DNA of 64,000 bases, from NCBI RefSeq assembly GCF_035497915.1, contig NZ_DATJCS010000038.1:1-64000 (forward strand), written 5' to 3'. Made by a program: the position numbers and the translations under genes. Origin of the DNA: Serpens sp035497915. Lineage in GTDB: Bacteria; Pseudomonadota; Gammaproteobacteria; Pseudomonadales; Pseudomonadaceae. The notes under the pieces were generated by a model. The model was given only the letters and a program-made list of their open reading frames with translations. It had not been told where the DNA came from and did no database searches. Shown piece after piece: positions 1-8,966 of the stretch (the stretch's first letter is position 1; each line of letters starts with the position of its first letter).

Positions 1-147
1 GTCATCACCCACCTGAACAACCAGGCCATCAAGTCCTCCCAGCACTTCGCGCAGATCGCCAAGGATCTGCCGAAGAACCGCTCGGTGTCGATGCGCGTGC
101 TGCGCCAGGGCCGCGCCAGCTTCATCACCTTCAAGCTGGCCGAGTAA
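1..147 (+). CDS. mucD: MucD/DegP-like periplasmic serine protease, C-terminal fragment
   Basis: Only the last 48 codons lie in the window; the gene begins upstream. The fragment has the end of a PDZ domain (VITHLNNQAIKSS, then a strand ending FITFKLAE), which fits the second PDZ domain of Do-type HtrA proteases. Such proteases degrade and chaperone misfolded periplasmic proteins, and MucD restrains the AlgU envelope-stress response. The assignment rests mainly on position: mucD lies directly before lepA in Pseudomonas. The protease domain is not visible, so another PDZ protein cannot be excluded from this fragment alone. Confidence 0.8.
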   Translation, partial: VITHLNNQAIKSSQHFAQIAKDLPKNRSVSMRVLRQGRASFITFKLAE

Positions 148-155
148 GCCGGGCA

Positions 156-179
156 GGAGGGCGCCGTTGCGCGCCCTCC
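156..179 (+). terminator. Hairpin after mucD, possible terminator
   Basis: A perfect 9-bp GC-rich stem (156-164 with 171-179) around a 6-nt loop starts 8 bases after the mucD stop. No T run follows, so it may be a weak or factor-dependent terminator, or an mRNA 3'-end stabiliser, before lepA. Confidence 0.4.
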
Positions 180-272
180 CCTCCCCCGGACGTGACGCCC
201 TCTGCGGGCTTCAGGTAGAATCCCCGACTATTTTTCGGCGGGAGGTTCCCGCGGCCCTTCGAGTAATGTCCC

Positions 273-2072
273 GTGAGCGACCTGAGCCATATCCGCAATT
301 TCTCCATCATTGCCCACATCGACCACGGCAAATCCACGCTCGCTGACCGCTTCATCCAGATCTGTGGCGGTCTGGCCGATCGCGAAATGGAAGCACAGGT
401 GCTGGACTCCATGGACCTGGAGCGCGAGCGCGGCATCACCATCAAGGCCCACAGCGTGACCCTGTACTACAAGGCGCGCAACGGACAGACCTACCAGCTG
501 AACTTCATCGACACCCCCGGCCACGTCGACTTCACCTACGAAGTCAGCCGCTCGCTGGCGGCCTGCGAGGGCGCCATCCTGGTGGTGGACGCCGGTCAGG
601 GCGTGGAAGCCCAGTCCGTGGCCAACTGCTACACCGCCATCGAGCAGGGCCTGGAAGTGATGCCGGTGCTGAACAAGATGGACCTGCCGCAGGCCGACCC
701 GGACAAGGTGAAGGACGAGATCGAGCAGATCATTGGCATCGACGCCACCGACGCGGTGCCGTGCAGCGCCAAGAGCGGCATGGGCGTGGAAGACGTGCTG
801 GAGCGCCTGATCACCGTGGTGCCGCCGCCAGAAGGCGAAATCGAAGCACCGCTGCAGGCGCTGATCATCGACTCCTGGTTCGACAACTACCTGGGCGTGG
901 TCTCGCTGGTGCGCGTCAAGCACGGCCGGGTGAAAAAGGGTGACAAGATTCTGGTCAAGTCCACCGGCAAGCTGCATCAGGTGGACAGCGTCGGCGTGTT
1001 CAACCCCAAACACACCGAAACCGCGGACCTCAAGGCCGGCGAAGTGGGCTTCGTGATCGCCGGCATCAAGGACATCCAGGGCGCGCCGGTGGGCGACACC
1101 CTGACCCTGTCCACCACGCCGGATGTCGAGATGCTGCCGGGCTTCCAGCGCATCAAGCCGCAGGTGTACGCCGGCCTGTTCCCGGTCAGTTCCGACGACT
1201 TCGAGGATTTCCGCGACGCGCTGGAAAAGCTGACCCTGAACGACGCCGCCCTGCAGTACCAGCCGGAAAGCTCCGACGCCCTGGGCTTCGGCTTCCGCAT
1301 CGGCTTCCTCGGCATGCTGCACATGGAGATCATCCAGGAGCGCCTGGAGCGCGAATACGACCTGGACCTGATCACCACCGCGCCGACCGTGGTTTACGAG
1401 GTCGTGCTCAAGAACGGCGACATCGTCTACGTGGACAACCCGTCCAAGCTGCCGGACCTGGCCAACATCCAGGAAATGCGCGAACCCATCGTGCGCGCCA
1501 CCATCCTGGTGCCGCAGGAACACCTGGGCAACGTCATCACCCTGTGCATCGAGAAGCGCGGCGTGCAGCGCGACATGCAGTTCCTCAGCAGCCAGGTGCA
1601 GGTGGTCTATGACCTGCCGATGAACGAAGTGGTGCTGGACTTCTTCGACCGCCTGAAATCGGTCAGCCGCGGTTACGCGTCGCTGGACTATAGTTTCGAC
1701 CGCTTCCAGGCCGCCAACCTGGTGCGCCTCGACGTGCTGATCAATGGCGAGAAGGTCGATGCCCTGGCCCTGATCGTGCACCGCGACCGCTCCCATCAGA
1801 AGGGCCGCTCGCTGACCGAAAAGATGAAGGAACTGATCCCGCGCCAGATGTTCGACGTGGCGATCCAGGCGGCCATCGGTGGTCAGGTGGTGGCACGCAC
1901 CACGGTCAAGGCGCTGCGCAAGAACGTATTGGCCAAGTGCTACGGCGGCGACGTGAGCCGCAAGCGCAAGCTGCTGGAAAAGCAGAAGGCCGGTAAGAAA
2001 CGCATGAAGCAGGTCGGCAGCGTGGAAATCCCGCAGGAAGCCTTCCTCGCTGTGCTCAAAGTGGATAGCTGA
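273..2072 (+). CDS. lepA: Elongation factor 4 (LepA), ribosome back-translocating GTPase
   Basis: 599 residues, full length for LepA. It opens with the G1 motif AHIDHGKST near residue 15. The G2/G3 region follows (RGITIK; DTPGHVDF), then NKMD as G4. The C-terminal half has the LepA-specific FGFRIGFLGMLHMEI stretch and a basic C-terminus (SRKRKLLEKQKAGKKRMK) that binds the ribosome. The start is GTG, chosen because MSDLSHIRNFSIIAH is the usual N-terminus; the upstream Shine-Dalgarno sequence is weak. LepA is a cytoplasmic translational GTPase related to EF-G. lepB follows after 5 bases, so the two are cotranscribed. Confidence 0.97.
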   Translation: MSDLSHIRNFSIIAHIDHGKSTLADRFIQICGGLADREMEAQVLDSMDLERERGITIKAHSVTLYYKARNGQTYQLNFIDTPGHVDFTYEVSRSLAACEGAILVVDAGQGVEAQSVANCYTAIEQGLEVMPVLNKMDLPQADPDKVKDEIEQIIGIDATDAVPCSAKSGMGVEDVLERLITVVPPPEGEIEAPLQALIIDSWFDNYLGVVSLVRVKHGRVKKGDKILVKSTGKLHQVDSVGVFNPKHTETADLKAGEVGFVIAGIKDIQGAPVGDTLTLSTTPDVEMLPGFQRIKPQVYAGLFPVSSDDFEDFRDALEKLTLNDAALQYQPESSDALGFGFRIGFLGMLHMEIIQERLEREYDLDLITTAPTVVYEVVLKNGDIVYVDNPSKLPDLANIQEMREPIVRATILVPQEHLGNVITLCIEKRGVQRDMQFLSSQVQVVYDLPMNEVVLDFFDRLKSVSRGYASLDYSFDRFQAANLVRLDVLINGEKVDALALIVHRDRSHQKGRSLTEKMKELIPRQMFDVAIQAAIGGQVVARTTVKALRKNVLAKCYGGDVSRKRKLLEKQKAGKKRMKQVGSVEIPQEAFLAVLKVDS

Positions 2073-2077
2073 GTTCT

Positions 2078-2935
2078 ATGTCGATCAATTTCCCGCTGTT
2101 GCTGGTACTGGCCGTATTCATTTGCGGCGCCCTGGCCCTGTTCGACCTGCTGGTCCTGGCCCCGCGACGGCGGGCGGCGATCGCCGCCTACCAGGGGCAG
2201 GTCAACGGCGCGGCCGACACCCAGGTACTGGAGAAACTGAACAAGGAACCGGTGCTCGTCGAGTACGGCAAGTCGTTCTTCCCGGTGCTGGCCATCGTGC
2301 TGGTGCTGCGTTCGTTCCTCGTCGAGCCGTTCCAGATTCCGTCCGAGTCCATGCTGCCGACCCTGGAAGTCGGCGATTTCATCCTGGTCAACAAGTTCGC
2401 CTACGGCATCCGCCTGCCGGTGGCCGACACCAAGATCATCGAAGTGGGCGATCCCAAGCGCGGCGATGTCATGGTGTTCCGCTACCCCAGCGATCCGAGC
2501 ATCAACTACATCAAGCGCGTGGTCGGCCTGCCCGGCGACACGGTGCGCTACACCAGCGACAAGCGCCTGGTGGTCAACGGCCAGCCGGTTGCCGAGTCCT
2601 TCCTGCATGAAGAGCCCGGCTCGCTGGGCAGCGCCGCGCTGTACCAGGAAAGGCTGGGTGAGGTCGAACACCTGATCCGCAAGCAGATGCGCCGCTACCG
2701 CATCGAACCCAGCCGTGAATGGGTGGTGCCCGAGGGCTACTACTTCATGGTCGGCGACAACCGTGACAACTCCAACGACAGCCGTTACTGGGACGATCCG
2801 GCGATCGCCCCCGAGCTGCGCGGCATGGTGGCCGACCGCAATATCGTCGGCAAGGCCTTCGCGGTGTGGATGAGCTGGCCGGAGCCCAAGGGCGGCAACC
2901 TGCCGAACTTTAACCGGGTGGGTCTGATCCACTGA
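2078..2935 (+). CDS. lepB: Signal peptidase I
   Basis: 285 residues. There are two N-terminal membrane segments (about 5-28 and 66-80), then the catalytic periplasmic domain. The Ser of SESMLPTL is residue 91 and the Lys of YIKRVVGLPGD is residue 146, the Ser/Lys dyad of family S26. The C-terminal box GDNRDNSNDSR is also present. The enzyme removes signal peptides from Sec- and Tat-exported proteins at the outer face of the inner membrane. It follows lepA by 5 bases, the classical lep operon. Confidence 0.97.
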   Translation: MSINFPLLLVLAVFICGALALFDLLVLAPRRRAAIAAYQGQVNGAADTQVLEKLNKEPVLVEYGKSFFPVLAIVLVLRSFLVEPFQIPSESMLPTLEVGDFILVNKFAYGIRLPVADTKIIEVGDPKRGDVMVFRYPSDPSINYIKRVVGLPGDTVRYTSDKRLVVNGQPVAESFLHEEPGSLGSAALYQERLGEVEHLIRKQMRRYRIEPSREWVVPEGYYFMVGDNRDNSNDSRYWDDPAIAPELRGMVADRNIVGKAFAVWMSWPEPKGGNLPNFNRVGLIH

Positions 2936-3013
2936 TTTGTGCGGCACCCGTCAATTCGCCGGGGGCGGCTTTTATAGGCTTGGCAGCCAATAGAAACCGC
3001 ACCCGAGGTCATC

Positions 3014-3391
3014 ATGACGTTTGCACACACCCAGAAAGGCCTGTCGTTGCTGGGCTGGCTGTTGGTACTGGCCGTGGTGGCCTTCTTCGCCAGCACGGCC
3101 TTCAAGATCCTTCCCCATTACCTCGACTACCTGTCGCTGGAGAAGATCATCAACTCGGTTGAAACCGACAAGGCGGCCGAGATCCGCGGTGTCGGGGATT
3201 TCTACACCCATGTCGGCAAGGGCATGCAGGTCAACAGCATTCGCGACCTGGACCTGCGCCAGGCCTTGACGGTGAAAGTGGAAAACCAGTATTTCCACGC
3301 ACGATTGCAGTACGAAAAGCGTGAACCCCTGATCAAGAATCTCGATCTGGTGGTTCGTTTCGATAAAGAATTCCGCGTAAGAGTCCAGTGA
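3014..3391 (+). CDS. DUF4845 single-pass membrane protein
   Basis: 125 residues. After a short N-terminus comes one hydrophobic segment (LSLLGWLLVLAVVAFFAST, about 10-28), then a soluble domain of roughly 95 residues that is probably periplasmic. This is the small DUF4845 protein found between lepB and rnc in pseudomonads. No enzymatic motif is visible and its function is unknown. The start has a GAGG box 8-9 bases upstream. Its TGA overlaps the GTG start of rnc by 4 bases, so translation is likely coupled. Confidence 0.85.
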   Translation: MTFAHTQKGLSLLGWLLVLAVVAFFASTAFKILPHYLDYLSLEKIINSVETDKAAEIRGVGDFYTHVGKGMQVNSIRDLDLRQALTVKVENQYFHARLQYEKREPLIKNLDLVVRFDKEFRVRVQ

Positions 3392-4077
3392 ACCCCCCAC
3401 TCAATCGCCTTGAGCGCCAGCTCGGATACACCTTCCAGAACCAGGAGCTGATGCTGCTGGCCCTCACCCATCGCAGCTATGCCGGGCGCAACAACGAACG
3501 CCTGGAATTCCTCGGCGACGCCATCCTCAACTTCGTGGCCGGCGAGGCGCTGTTCGAGCGCTTCCCGCAGGCCCGCGAAGGCCAGCTGTCGCGCCTGCGC
3601 GCGCGCCTGGTCAAGGGCGAGACGCTGGCCGTGCTGGCCCGTGGTTTCAGTCTGGGCGACTACCTGCGCCTGGGCTCGGGCGAGCTGAAGAGCGGCGGCT
3701 ACCGCCGCGAATCGATCCTCGCCGACGCGCTGGAAGCGCTGATCGGCGCCATCTACCTGGACAGCGGCATGGACCAGGCCCGCGAACGCGTGCTGGCCTG
3801 GCTGACCAACGAGCTGGAAAGCCTGACCCTGGTGGACACCAACAAGGATCCCAAGACCCGCCTGCAGGAATTCCTGCAATCACGAGGCTGCGAGCTGCCG
3901 CAGTACGAGGTGGTGGACATCCAGGGCGACCCGCATTGCCGCACCTTCTATGTGGAGTGCCGGGTCAGCCTGCTCAATGAAAAGACCTGCGGTCAGGGCG
4001 CCAGCCGGCGCATCGCCGAACAGGTATCCGCCGCGGCCGCCCTGGTGGCCCTGGGCGTGGAGAATGCACATGACTGA
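3388..4077 (+). CDS. rnc: Ribonuclease III
   Basis: 229 residues with a GTG start that overlaps the preceding stop (GTGA). The signature NERLEFLGDAIL holds the metal-binding acidic residues of the RNase III domain (about 1-150). A double-stranded-RNA-binding domain follows (about 155-225, with the DPKTRLQEFLQS entry and a final AAALVALG helix). It cleaves double-stranded RNA in rRNA precursors and mRNAs. The 3' end overlaps era by 8 bases, the conserved rnc-era pair. Confidence 0.97.
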   Translation: MNPPLNRLERQLGYTFQNQELMLLALTHRSYAGRNNERLEFLGDAILNFVAGEALFERFPQAREGQLSRLRARLVKGETLAVLARGFSLGDYLRLGSGELKSGGYRRESILADALEALIGAIYLDSGMDQARERVLAWLTNELESLTLVDTNKDPKTRLQEFLQSRGCELPQYEVVDIQGDPHCRTFYVECRVSLLNEKTCGQGASRRIAEQVSAAAALVALGVENAHD

Positions 4078-4966
4078 AATCAGCCGCTGCGGTTACGTGG
4101 CCATCGTCGGCCGCCCCAACGTGGGCAAGTCCACGCTGCTCAACCATATCCTCGGCCAGAAGCTGGCCATCACCTCGCGCAAGCCGCAGACCACCCGGCA
4201 CAACATGCTGGGCATCAAGACCGAAGGCGCGACGCAGGCCATCTACGTGGACACCCCCGGCCTGCACAAGAACAACGAGAAGGCGCTGAACCGCTACATG
4301 AACCGCAGCGCCAGCAGCGCGCTGCGCGACGTCGACGTGGTGGTGTTCGTGCTCGACCGCACCCGCTGGACCGACGAGGACGAGCTGGTGCTGGAAAAGG
4401 TGCGCGGCGTGAAGTGCCCGCTGATCGTCGCCGTCAACAAGGCCGACCAGCTGGAGGACAAAGCCGAGCTGCTGCCGCACCTGCAGTGGCTGGCCGAGCA
4501 GTTGCCCAACGCCGAGATCGTGCCGATTTCCGCGTTGCACGCGCAGAACCTCGACACCCTGGAAAACCTGGTCAACGAACGCCTGCCGGAGAACGAGCAC
4601 TTCTTCCCGGAAGACCAGATCACCGACCGCTCCAGCCGCTTCCTGGCCGCCGAACTGGTGCGCGAGAAGATCATGCGCCAGCTGGGCGCCGAACTGCCCT
4701 ACCAGATCACCGTGGAGATCGAGGAGTTCAAGCAGGAAGGCCGCATCCTGCACATCCACGCGCTGATCCTGGTGGAACGCGAGGGGCAGAAGAAGATCCT
4801 CATCGGCGACAAGGGCGAGCGCATCAAGCGCATCGGCCAGGACGCCCGCCAGGACATGGAAACCCTGTTCGACTCCAAGGTGATGCTCAACCTGTGGGTC
4901 AAGGTGAAGGGCGGCTGGTCCGACGACGAACGCGCCCTGCGCTCGCTCGGCTACCTCGACCTGTAA
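4070..4966 (+). CDS. era: GTPase Era, 16S rRNA maturation factor
   Basis: 298 residues from ATG 4070; the frame stays open further upstream but MTEISRCGYVAIVGRPNVGKST is the family N-terminus. The G motifs are GRPNVGKST (G1), DTPG (G3) and NKAD (G4). The C-terminal KH domain contains the GDKGERIKRIG loop that binds the 3' end of 16S rRNA. It couples 30S assembly with growth and lies in the cytoplasm and at the membrane. It overlaps rnc by 8 bases and is followed by recO after 6. Confidence 0.97.
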   Translation: MTEISRCGYVAIVGRPNVGKSTLLNHILGQKLAITSRKPQTTRHNMLGIKTEGATQAIYVDTPGLHKNNEKALNRYMNRSASSALRDVDVVVFVLDRTRWTDEDELVLEKVRGVKCPLIVAVNKADQLEDKAELLPHLQWLAEQLPNAEIVPISALHAQNLDTLENLVNERLPENEHFFPEDQITDRSSRFLAAELVREKIMRQLGAELPYQITVEIEEFKQEGRILHIHALILVEREGQKKILIGDKGERIKRIGQDARQDMETLFDSKVMLNLWVKVKGGWSDDERALRSLGYLDL

Positions 4967-4972
4967 ATCCCC

Positions 4973-5677
4973 ATGAGCCAGGCCGGCGCGCCGCAGTCGG
5001 CGTTCGTGCTGCACAGCCGCCCCTACAAGGAAACCAGTGCGCTGGTGGACCTGCTGACCCCCGAGGGGCGCCTGCGCGCGGTGCTGCGCGGCGCGCGCGG
5101 CAAGTCCGGCAGCCAGGCCCGGCCGTTCCTGCCCCTGGAGGTCGAGCTGCGCGGCAAGGGCGAGCTGAAGACCGTCGCCCGTCTGGAGCCCAACGGCATC
5201 CCCAACCTGCTGCACGGCGACGTGCTGTTCAGCGGCCTGTACCTCAACGAACTGCTGATCCGCCTGCTGCCGGCCCACGATCCGCATCCGGCGCTGTTCG
5301 AACATTACGCGCTGACCCTGCAGGCGCTGGCCGCCGGGCGCCCGCTGCAGCCCCTGCTGCGCACCTTCGAGTGGCGACTGCTGGACGAGCTGGGCTACGG
5401 CTTCGCCCTCGACCAGGATGTGCAGGGCCAGCCGCTCGTGGCGGACACCTGGTACCGCCTGCTGCCCGAGTCCGGCCTGGAAGCCGTCGATCACCTGCAA
5501 CCCGGGTTGTTCCTCGGTCGCGACCTGCGGGCGCTGGCCGACGCCGACTGGGAGCAGCCCACCACCCTTGCCACCGCCAAGCGCCTGATGCGTCAGGCGC
5601 TGGCTCCCCACCTGGGCGGCCGACCGCTGGTCAGCCGCGAGTTGTTCATGAATCTCAAGGAGCCACCTCGTGTCTGA
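4973..5677 (+). CDS. recO: DNA repair protein RecO
   Basis: 234 residues. The N-terminal OB-fold begins FVLHSRPYKETSALVDLLTPEGRL, the usual RecO opening, followed by a helical C-terminal domain. RecO works with RecF and RecR to load RecA on SSB-coated gaps. It follows era closely and overlaps pdxJ by 8 bases, the common era-recO-pdxJ arrangement. The zinc-binding cysteines of some RecO proteins are not visible here, as in other gammaproteobacterial forms. Confidence 0.93.
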   Translation: MSQAGAPQSAFVLHSRPYKETSALVDLLTPEGRLRAVLRGARGKSGSQARPFLPLEVELRGKGELKTVARLEPNGIPNLLHGDVLFSGLYLNELLIRLLPAHDPHPALFEHYALTLQALAAGRPLQPLLRTFEWRLLDELGYGFALDQDVQGQPLVADTWYRLLPESGLEAVDHLQPGLFLGRDLRALADADWEQPTTLATAKRLMRQALAPHLGGRPLVSRELFMNLKEPPRV

Positions 5678-6404
5678 ACCCATCCAGCTCGGCGTCAACA
5701 TCGACCACGTCGCCACCCTGCGCCAGGCGCGCGGCACCCGCTATCCCGACCCGGTGAAGGCCGCGCTGGATGCCGAGGAAGCCGGCGCCGACGGCATCAC
5801 CGTGCACCTGCGCGAAGACCGCCGGCATATCCAGGAGCGCGACGTGCTGCTGCTCAAGGAGTGCCTGCAGACCCGCATGAACTTCGAGATGGGCGTCACC
5901 GAGGCGATGCTGGCCCTCGCCGAGCGGGTGCGCCCGGAACACGTCTGCCTGGTGCCGGAAACCCGCCAGGAACTGACCACCGAGGGCGGCCTGGACGTGG
6001 CCGGCCAGGAAGAACGCATCCGCGCCGCCGTGCAGCGCCTGAGCGCGCTGGGCTGTGAGGTATCGCTGTTCATCGACGCCGAGGAAAGCCAGATCCGCGC
6101 CGCGCGCCGCGTCGGCGCGCCGGCGATCGAACTGCACACCGGCCGCTACGCCGACGCCCCCGATGCCGCCAGCCAGGCCCAGGAGCTGGAACGCATCCGC
6201 GCAGGCGTGCGCCTGGGCTGCGCCGAGGGGCTGATCGTCAATGCCGGCCATGGCCTGCATTACCACAACGTCGAGGCCGTCGCCGCCATCGACGGCATCC
6301 ACGAACTGAATATCGGCCACGCCATCGTCGCCCATGCGCTGTTCGTCGGCTTCAAGGACGCGGTGAAGGAAATGAAGCAGCTGATCCGCACCGCCCGCGG
6401 CTGA
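5670..6404 (+). CDS. pdxJ: Pyridoxine 5'-phosphate synthase
   Basis: 244 residues with a GTG start overlapping the end of recO. The N-terminus LGVNIDHVATLRQARGTRYPDPV and the later HLREDRRHIQ, ELHTGRYA and NAGHGLHYHNV blocks are PdxJ signatures; they line the active site of its TIM barrel. The enzyme condenses 1-deoxyxylulose 5-phosphate with 3-amino-2-oxopropyl phosphate, the last ring-forming step of de novo vitamin B6 synthesis. It ends the lep-to-pdxJ run; a REP-like pair follows. Confidence 0.96.
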   Translation: MSEPIQLGVNIDHVATLRQARGTRYPDPVKAALDAEEAGADGITVHLREDRRHIQERDVLLLKECLQTRMNFEMGVTEAMLALAERVRPEHVCLVPETRQELTTEGGLDVAGQEERIRAAVQRLSALGCEVSLFIDAEESQIRAARRVGAPAIELHTGRYADAPDAASQAQELERIRAGVRLGCAEGLIVNAGHGLHYHNVEAVAAIDGIHELNIGHAIVAHALFVGFKDAVKEMKQLIRTARG

Positions 6405-6419
6405 ACAGCAGCTTTTTTT

Positions 6420-6492
6420 GTAGGAGCGGCTTCAGCCGCGAGCTCTTGGCTGTGGTCGCACGAACAGCATCGCGGCTGAAGCCGCTCCTACA
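6420..6492. repeat. REP-like inverted repeat pair after pdxJ
   Basis: Two near-perfect inverted copies of a GTAGGAGCGGCTTCAGCCGCG-type unit (about 6420-6441 and 6470-6492) are separated by 28 bases. Each arm itself contains a small palindrome (GCGGCTTCAGCCGC). This is the extragenic REP type of pseudomonads. It lies between the convergent genes pdxJ and ung, right after a 7-T run (6413-6419), and can act as an mRNA 3' end for both. Confidence 0.85.
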
Positions 6493-6533
6493 GAGTTGTA
6501 AGGCGGTCGGCCGCCGAAACCCGCCGTACCGCC

Positions 6534-7235
6534 CTACCCCTCCGCCAGCTCCGGCAACCGCCAGTCGATCGGCGTCATGCCGTGCTGTTCCAGATAGCGG
6601 TTGGCGCGGCTGAAATGCCCGTTGCCGATGAAGCCGCGATACGCCGACAGCGGCGAGGGGTGCGGTGAGCGCAGGATCAGGTGCTTGGTCGGGTCGATCA
6701 GCCGCTGCTTGCCCTGTGCGTGGGCGCCCCAGAGCATGAACACCAGATGCGGGCAATGCTCGCTGACCACCTGGATGATGCGGTCGGTGAAACGCTGCCA
6801 GCCGGCGTTCGCATGGGAGCCGGCCTGGCCCTGTTCGACGGTCAGCGAGGTGTTGAGCAGCAGCACGCCCTGTTCGGCCCAGGACTGCAGGCAGCCGTGG
6901 CTGGGAATCGGCAGGTTCAGGTCGCGCTGGAGTTCCTTGAAGATGTTCTGCAGCGACGGCGGCGCCGGCACCCCGGGCTGCACCGAGAAGCACAGCCCAT
7001 GGGCCTGCCCCGGCCCGTGGTAGGGGTCCTGGCCGAGAACCACCACCTTCACCCGGTCGAGCGGCGTGGAATCCAGCGCGTTGAAGATCAGCGCCCCGGG
7101 CGGAAAGATGGTCTTGCCGTTGGCCTTCTCGCTGCGCAGAAACTCGCCCAGCTCCCGCATGTAAGGCTGCGCGAACTCCTCGCTCAACGCCGCCTTCCAG
7201 CCGGGTTCCAGCCTGATGCGCTGGCTGTCGTTCAT
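6534..7235 (-). CDS. ung: Uracil-DNA glycosylase
   Basis: 233 residues from the ATG at 7235 (MNDSQRIRLEPGW). The frame extends 7 codons upstream, but this start fits family length (E. coli Ung 229). The water-activating motif GQDPYHG has Asp70. The uracil-recognition block is LFVGAH-like (VFMLWGAHA), and the HPSPLS leucine loop inserts into the minor groove. It removes uracil from DNA to start base excision repair. It is convergent with pdxJ and divergent from the binding-protein gene. Confidence 0.96.
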   Translation of the reverse strand: MNDSQRIRLEPGWKAALSEEFAQPYMRELGEFLRSEKANGKTIFPPGALIFNALDSTPLDRVKVVVLGQDPYHGPGQAHGLCFSVQPGVPAPPSLQNIFKELQRDLNLPIPSHGCLQSWAEQGVLLLNTSLTVEQGQAGSHANAGWQRFTDRIIQVVSEHCPHLVFMLWGAHAQGKQRLIDPTKHLILRSPHPSPLSAYRGFIGNGHFSRANRYLEQHGMTPIDWRLPELAEG

Positions 7236-7462
7236 GCCTACCCCCCGAAAAATCACCGGCCGGCACGCTAAGGAAGCCGTTGCGGCAAGTCAAGGCGCCA
7301 GCGGCAATCGGCCTCATTCCCCGGCGCCCAACCCGTGGCGTCTCATGATCTGTGGCATCCGTCACGCAGAAAACGCGATTCCTTAGACCAAAAGCCGATG
7401 CCGTCCATCGGTGCGTTTGCGTAAAAACCTTCGGATTGCCAATACGAAACCAGAGGTTATCC

Positions 7463-8710
7463 ATGAAACGCCTGACTGCCACCCTGGCGCTCTGGGTCGG
7501 GATCGCAGCCTGTGCCCAGGCCGCCGACCCCATCACCCTCGGCCTGAACTACCCGCGCACCGGCAGTTACAAGGAAGAAGGCCTGTCACAGATGCGTGGC
7601 GCCCTGCTGGCCATCGATGAAATCAATGCCCGTGGCGGCGTGCTGGGTCGCCCGCTGCAGCTGTCCTCGCGCGACAGCGCCTCCCAGGTCGACAAGGCCA
7701 TCCAGAACGTCGATGCGCTGGCCGGCGAAGGCGCCGCCATGCTGTTCGGCGGCTCCTCCAGCGCCGTGGCCATCGCCTCCGGCAAGCGCGCCCGCGAACA
7801 CGGCCTGATCTACTTCGGTACCCTCGGCTACTCCAACGACACCACCGGTAAGGACGGCCACCGCTACCTGTTCCGCGAAAGCAACAACGCCACCATGAGC
7901 GCCCGCGCCCTGGGCCAGTACCTGGCCAAGCACCTGCCGAACCAGCGCTACTTCTACGTCACCTCCGATTACACCTGGGGCCTGACCACCGAGGACTCGC
8001 TGCGCAAGGCCACCGGCAGCGAAGACCAGGCCCGCCACCCCAGCGTGCGCCTGCCCTTCCCCGGCGCACGCCTGAGCCAGTACCGCGACGCCCTGACCCT
8101 GGCCGGCAAGAGCGACGCCCAGGTGCTCGCCCTGGTGCTGTTCGGCGAGGACCTGGTGCGTGCCATGCGCATCGCCCATGAAATGGGCCTGACCTCGCGC
8201 ATGCAGGTGGTGGTACCCAACATCACCGGGCACATGGTCGAACAGGCCGGCCCGAGCATCATGGAAGGCGTGCTTGGCACCACGCCCTGGACCTGGCGCG
8301 TGCCGAACATGGAAAACAGCGAGCGCGGCAAGGCCTTCGTGAAGACCTATGTGGAGCGCTACCAGATTTACCCGACCAGCTCCGCCGCCCACGCCTACGG
8401 CATCGTGCATCAATGGAGCGATGCCGTGGAGCGCGCCAGGAGCCTGAAGAGCGAGCCGGTGATCAAGGCCCTGGAAGGCCATCGCTACCACCTGCTCAAG
8501 GGCGAGCAGGAATGGCGCGCCTTCGATCACCAGAACCTGCAACGGACCTACGTGGTGAAGGTCAAACCTCGCGCCGAGATCCTGAAGGATCCGCTGCACC
8601 AGGATTTCTTCGAGATCGTCCATCACCTGGACGGCGAGCAAGGTGCGCCGAGCCTGAGCGAGTGGCAGGCTGAACGCCGTGCCGCCGGCCAGCCGGAGAA
8701 GCTCCAGTAA
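7463..8710 (+). CDS. Periplasmic substrate-binding protein, branched-chain amino acid/urea type (orphan)
   Basis: 415 residues. A signal peptide (about 1-21, ending AQA before ADPITLGLNYPRTGSY) precedes a type I periplasmic-binding fold of the LivJ/urea/amide class. Visible marks are the ligand-lobe opening, the GGVLGRPL segment and the GGSSSAVAIA loop. The start has a GAGG box at the right distance; the upstream open frame is not needed. No permease or ATPase gene lies nearby, so it may serve a distant transporter or a sensor. The ligand cannot be named; the valine genes that follow only suggest an organic acid or amino acid. Confidence 0.82.
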   Translation: MKRLTATLALWVGIAACAQAADPITLGLNYPRTGSYKEEGLSQMRGALLAIDEINARGGVLGRPLQLSSRDSASQVDKAIQNVDALAGEGAAMLFGGSSSAVAIASGKRAREHGLIYFGTLGYSNDTTGKDGHRYLFRESNNATMSARALGQYLAKHLPNQRYFYVTSDYTWGLTTEDSLRKATGSEDQARHPSVRLPFPGARLSQYRDALTLAGKSDAQVLALVLFGEDLVRAMRIAHEMGLTSRMQVVVPNITGHMVEQAGPSIMEGVLGTTPWTWRVPNMENSERGKAFVKTYVERYQIYPTSSAAHAYGIVHQWSDAVERARSLKSEPVIKALEGHRYHLLKGEQEWRAFDHQNLQRTYVVKVKPRAEILKDPLHQDFFEIVHHLDGEQGAPSLSEWQAERRAAGQPEKLQ

Positions 8711-8966
8711 GGTTCCCGGGGACTTCGATGCGGGCGCAGGGGCAACAGCTGATCGGCAGCGCCCGCGCCCGCACCGACAGCCGCCGACCGGGGCCGCCCC
8801 GCCGCTGCACAGCGGGGCTATGGTTATCTCACTGACGATTCACTGGCGCACGACACCCGCACCAACCGCTGGAGGATACCGGCGGAGTCGTCGTCCGGCC
8901 CAGGCGGGGCCGCTCGATTCGCCACAGGCCTGTACCGGCCACACCGACCGGAGGAACCCACACGCC

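Noticed and set aside
228..1796. Long minus-strand open frame opposite lepA
   Set aside because: His/Val/Gln-rich shadow of a high-GC gene; lepA is unmistakable.
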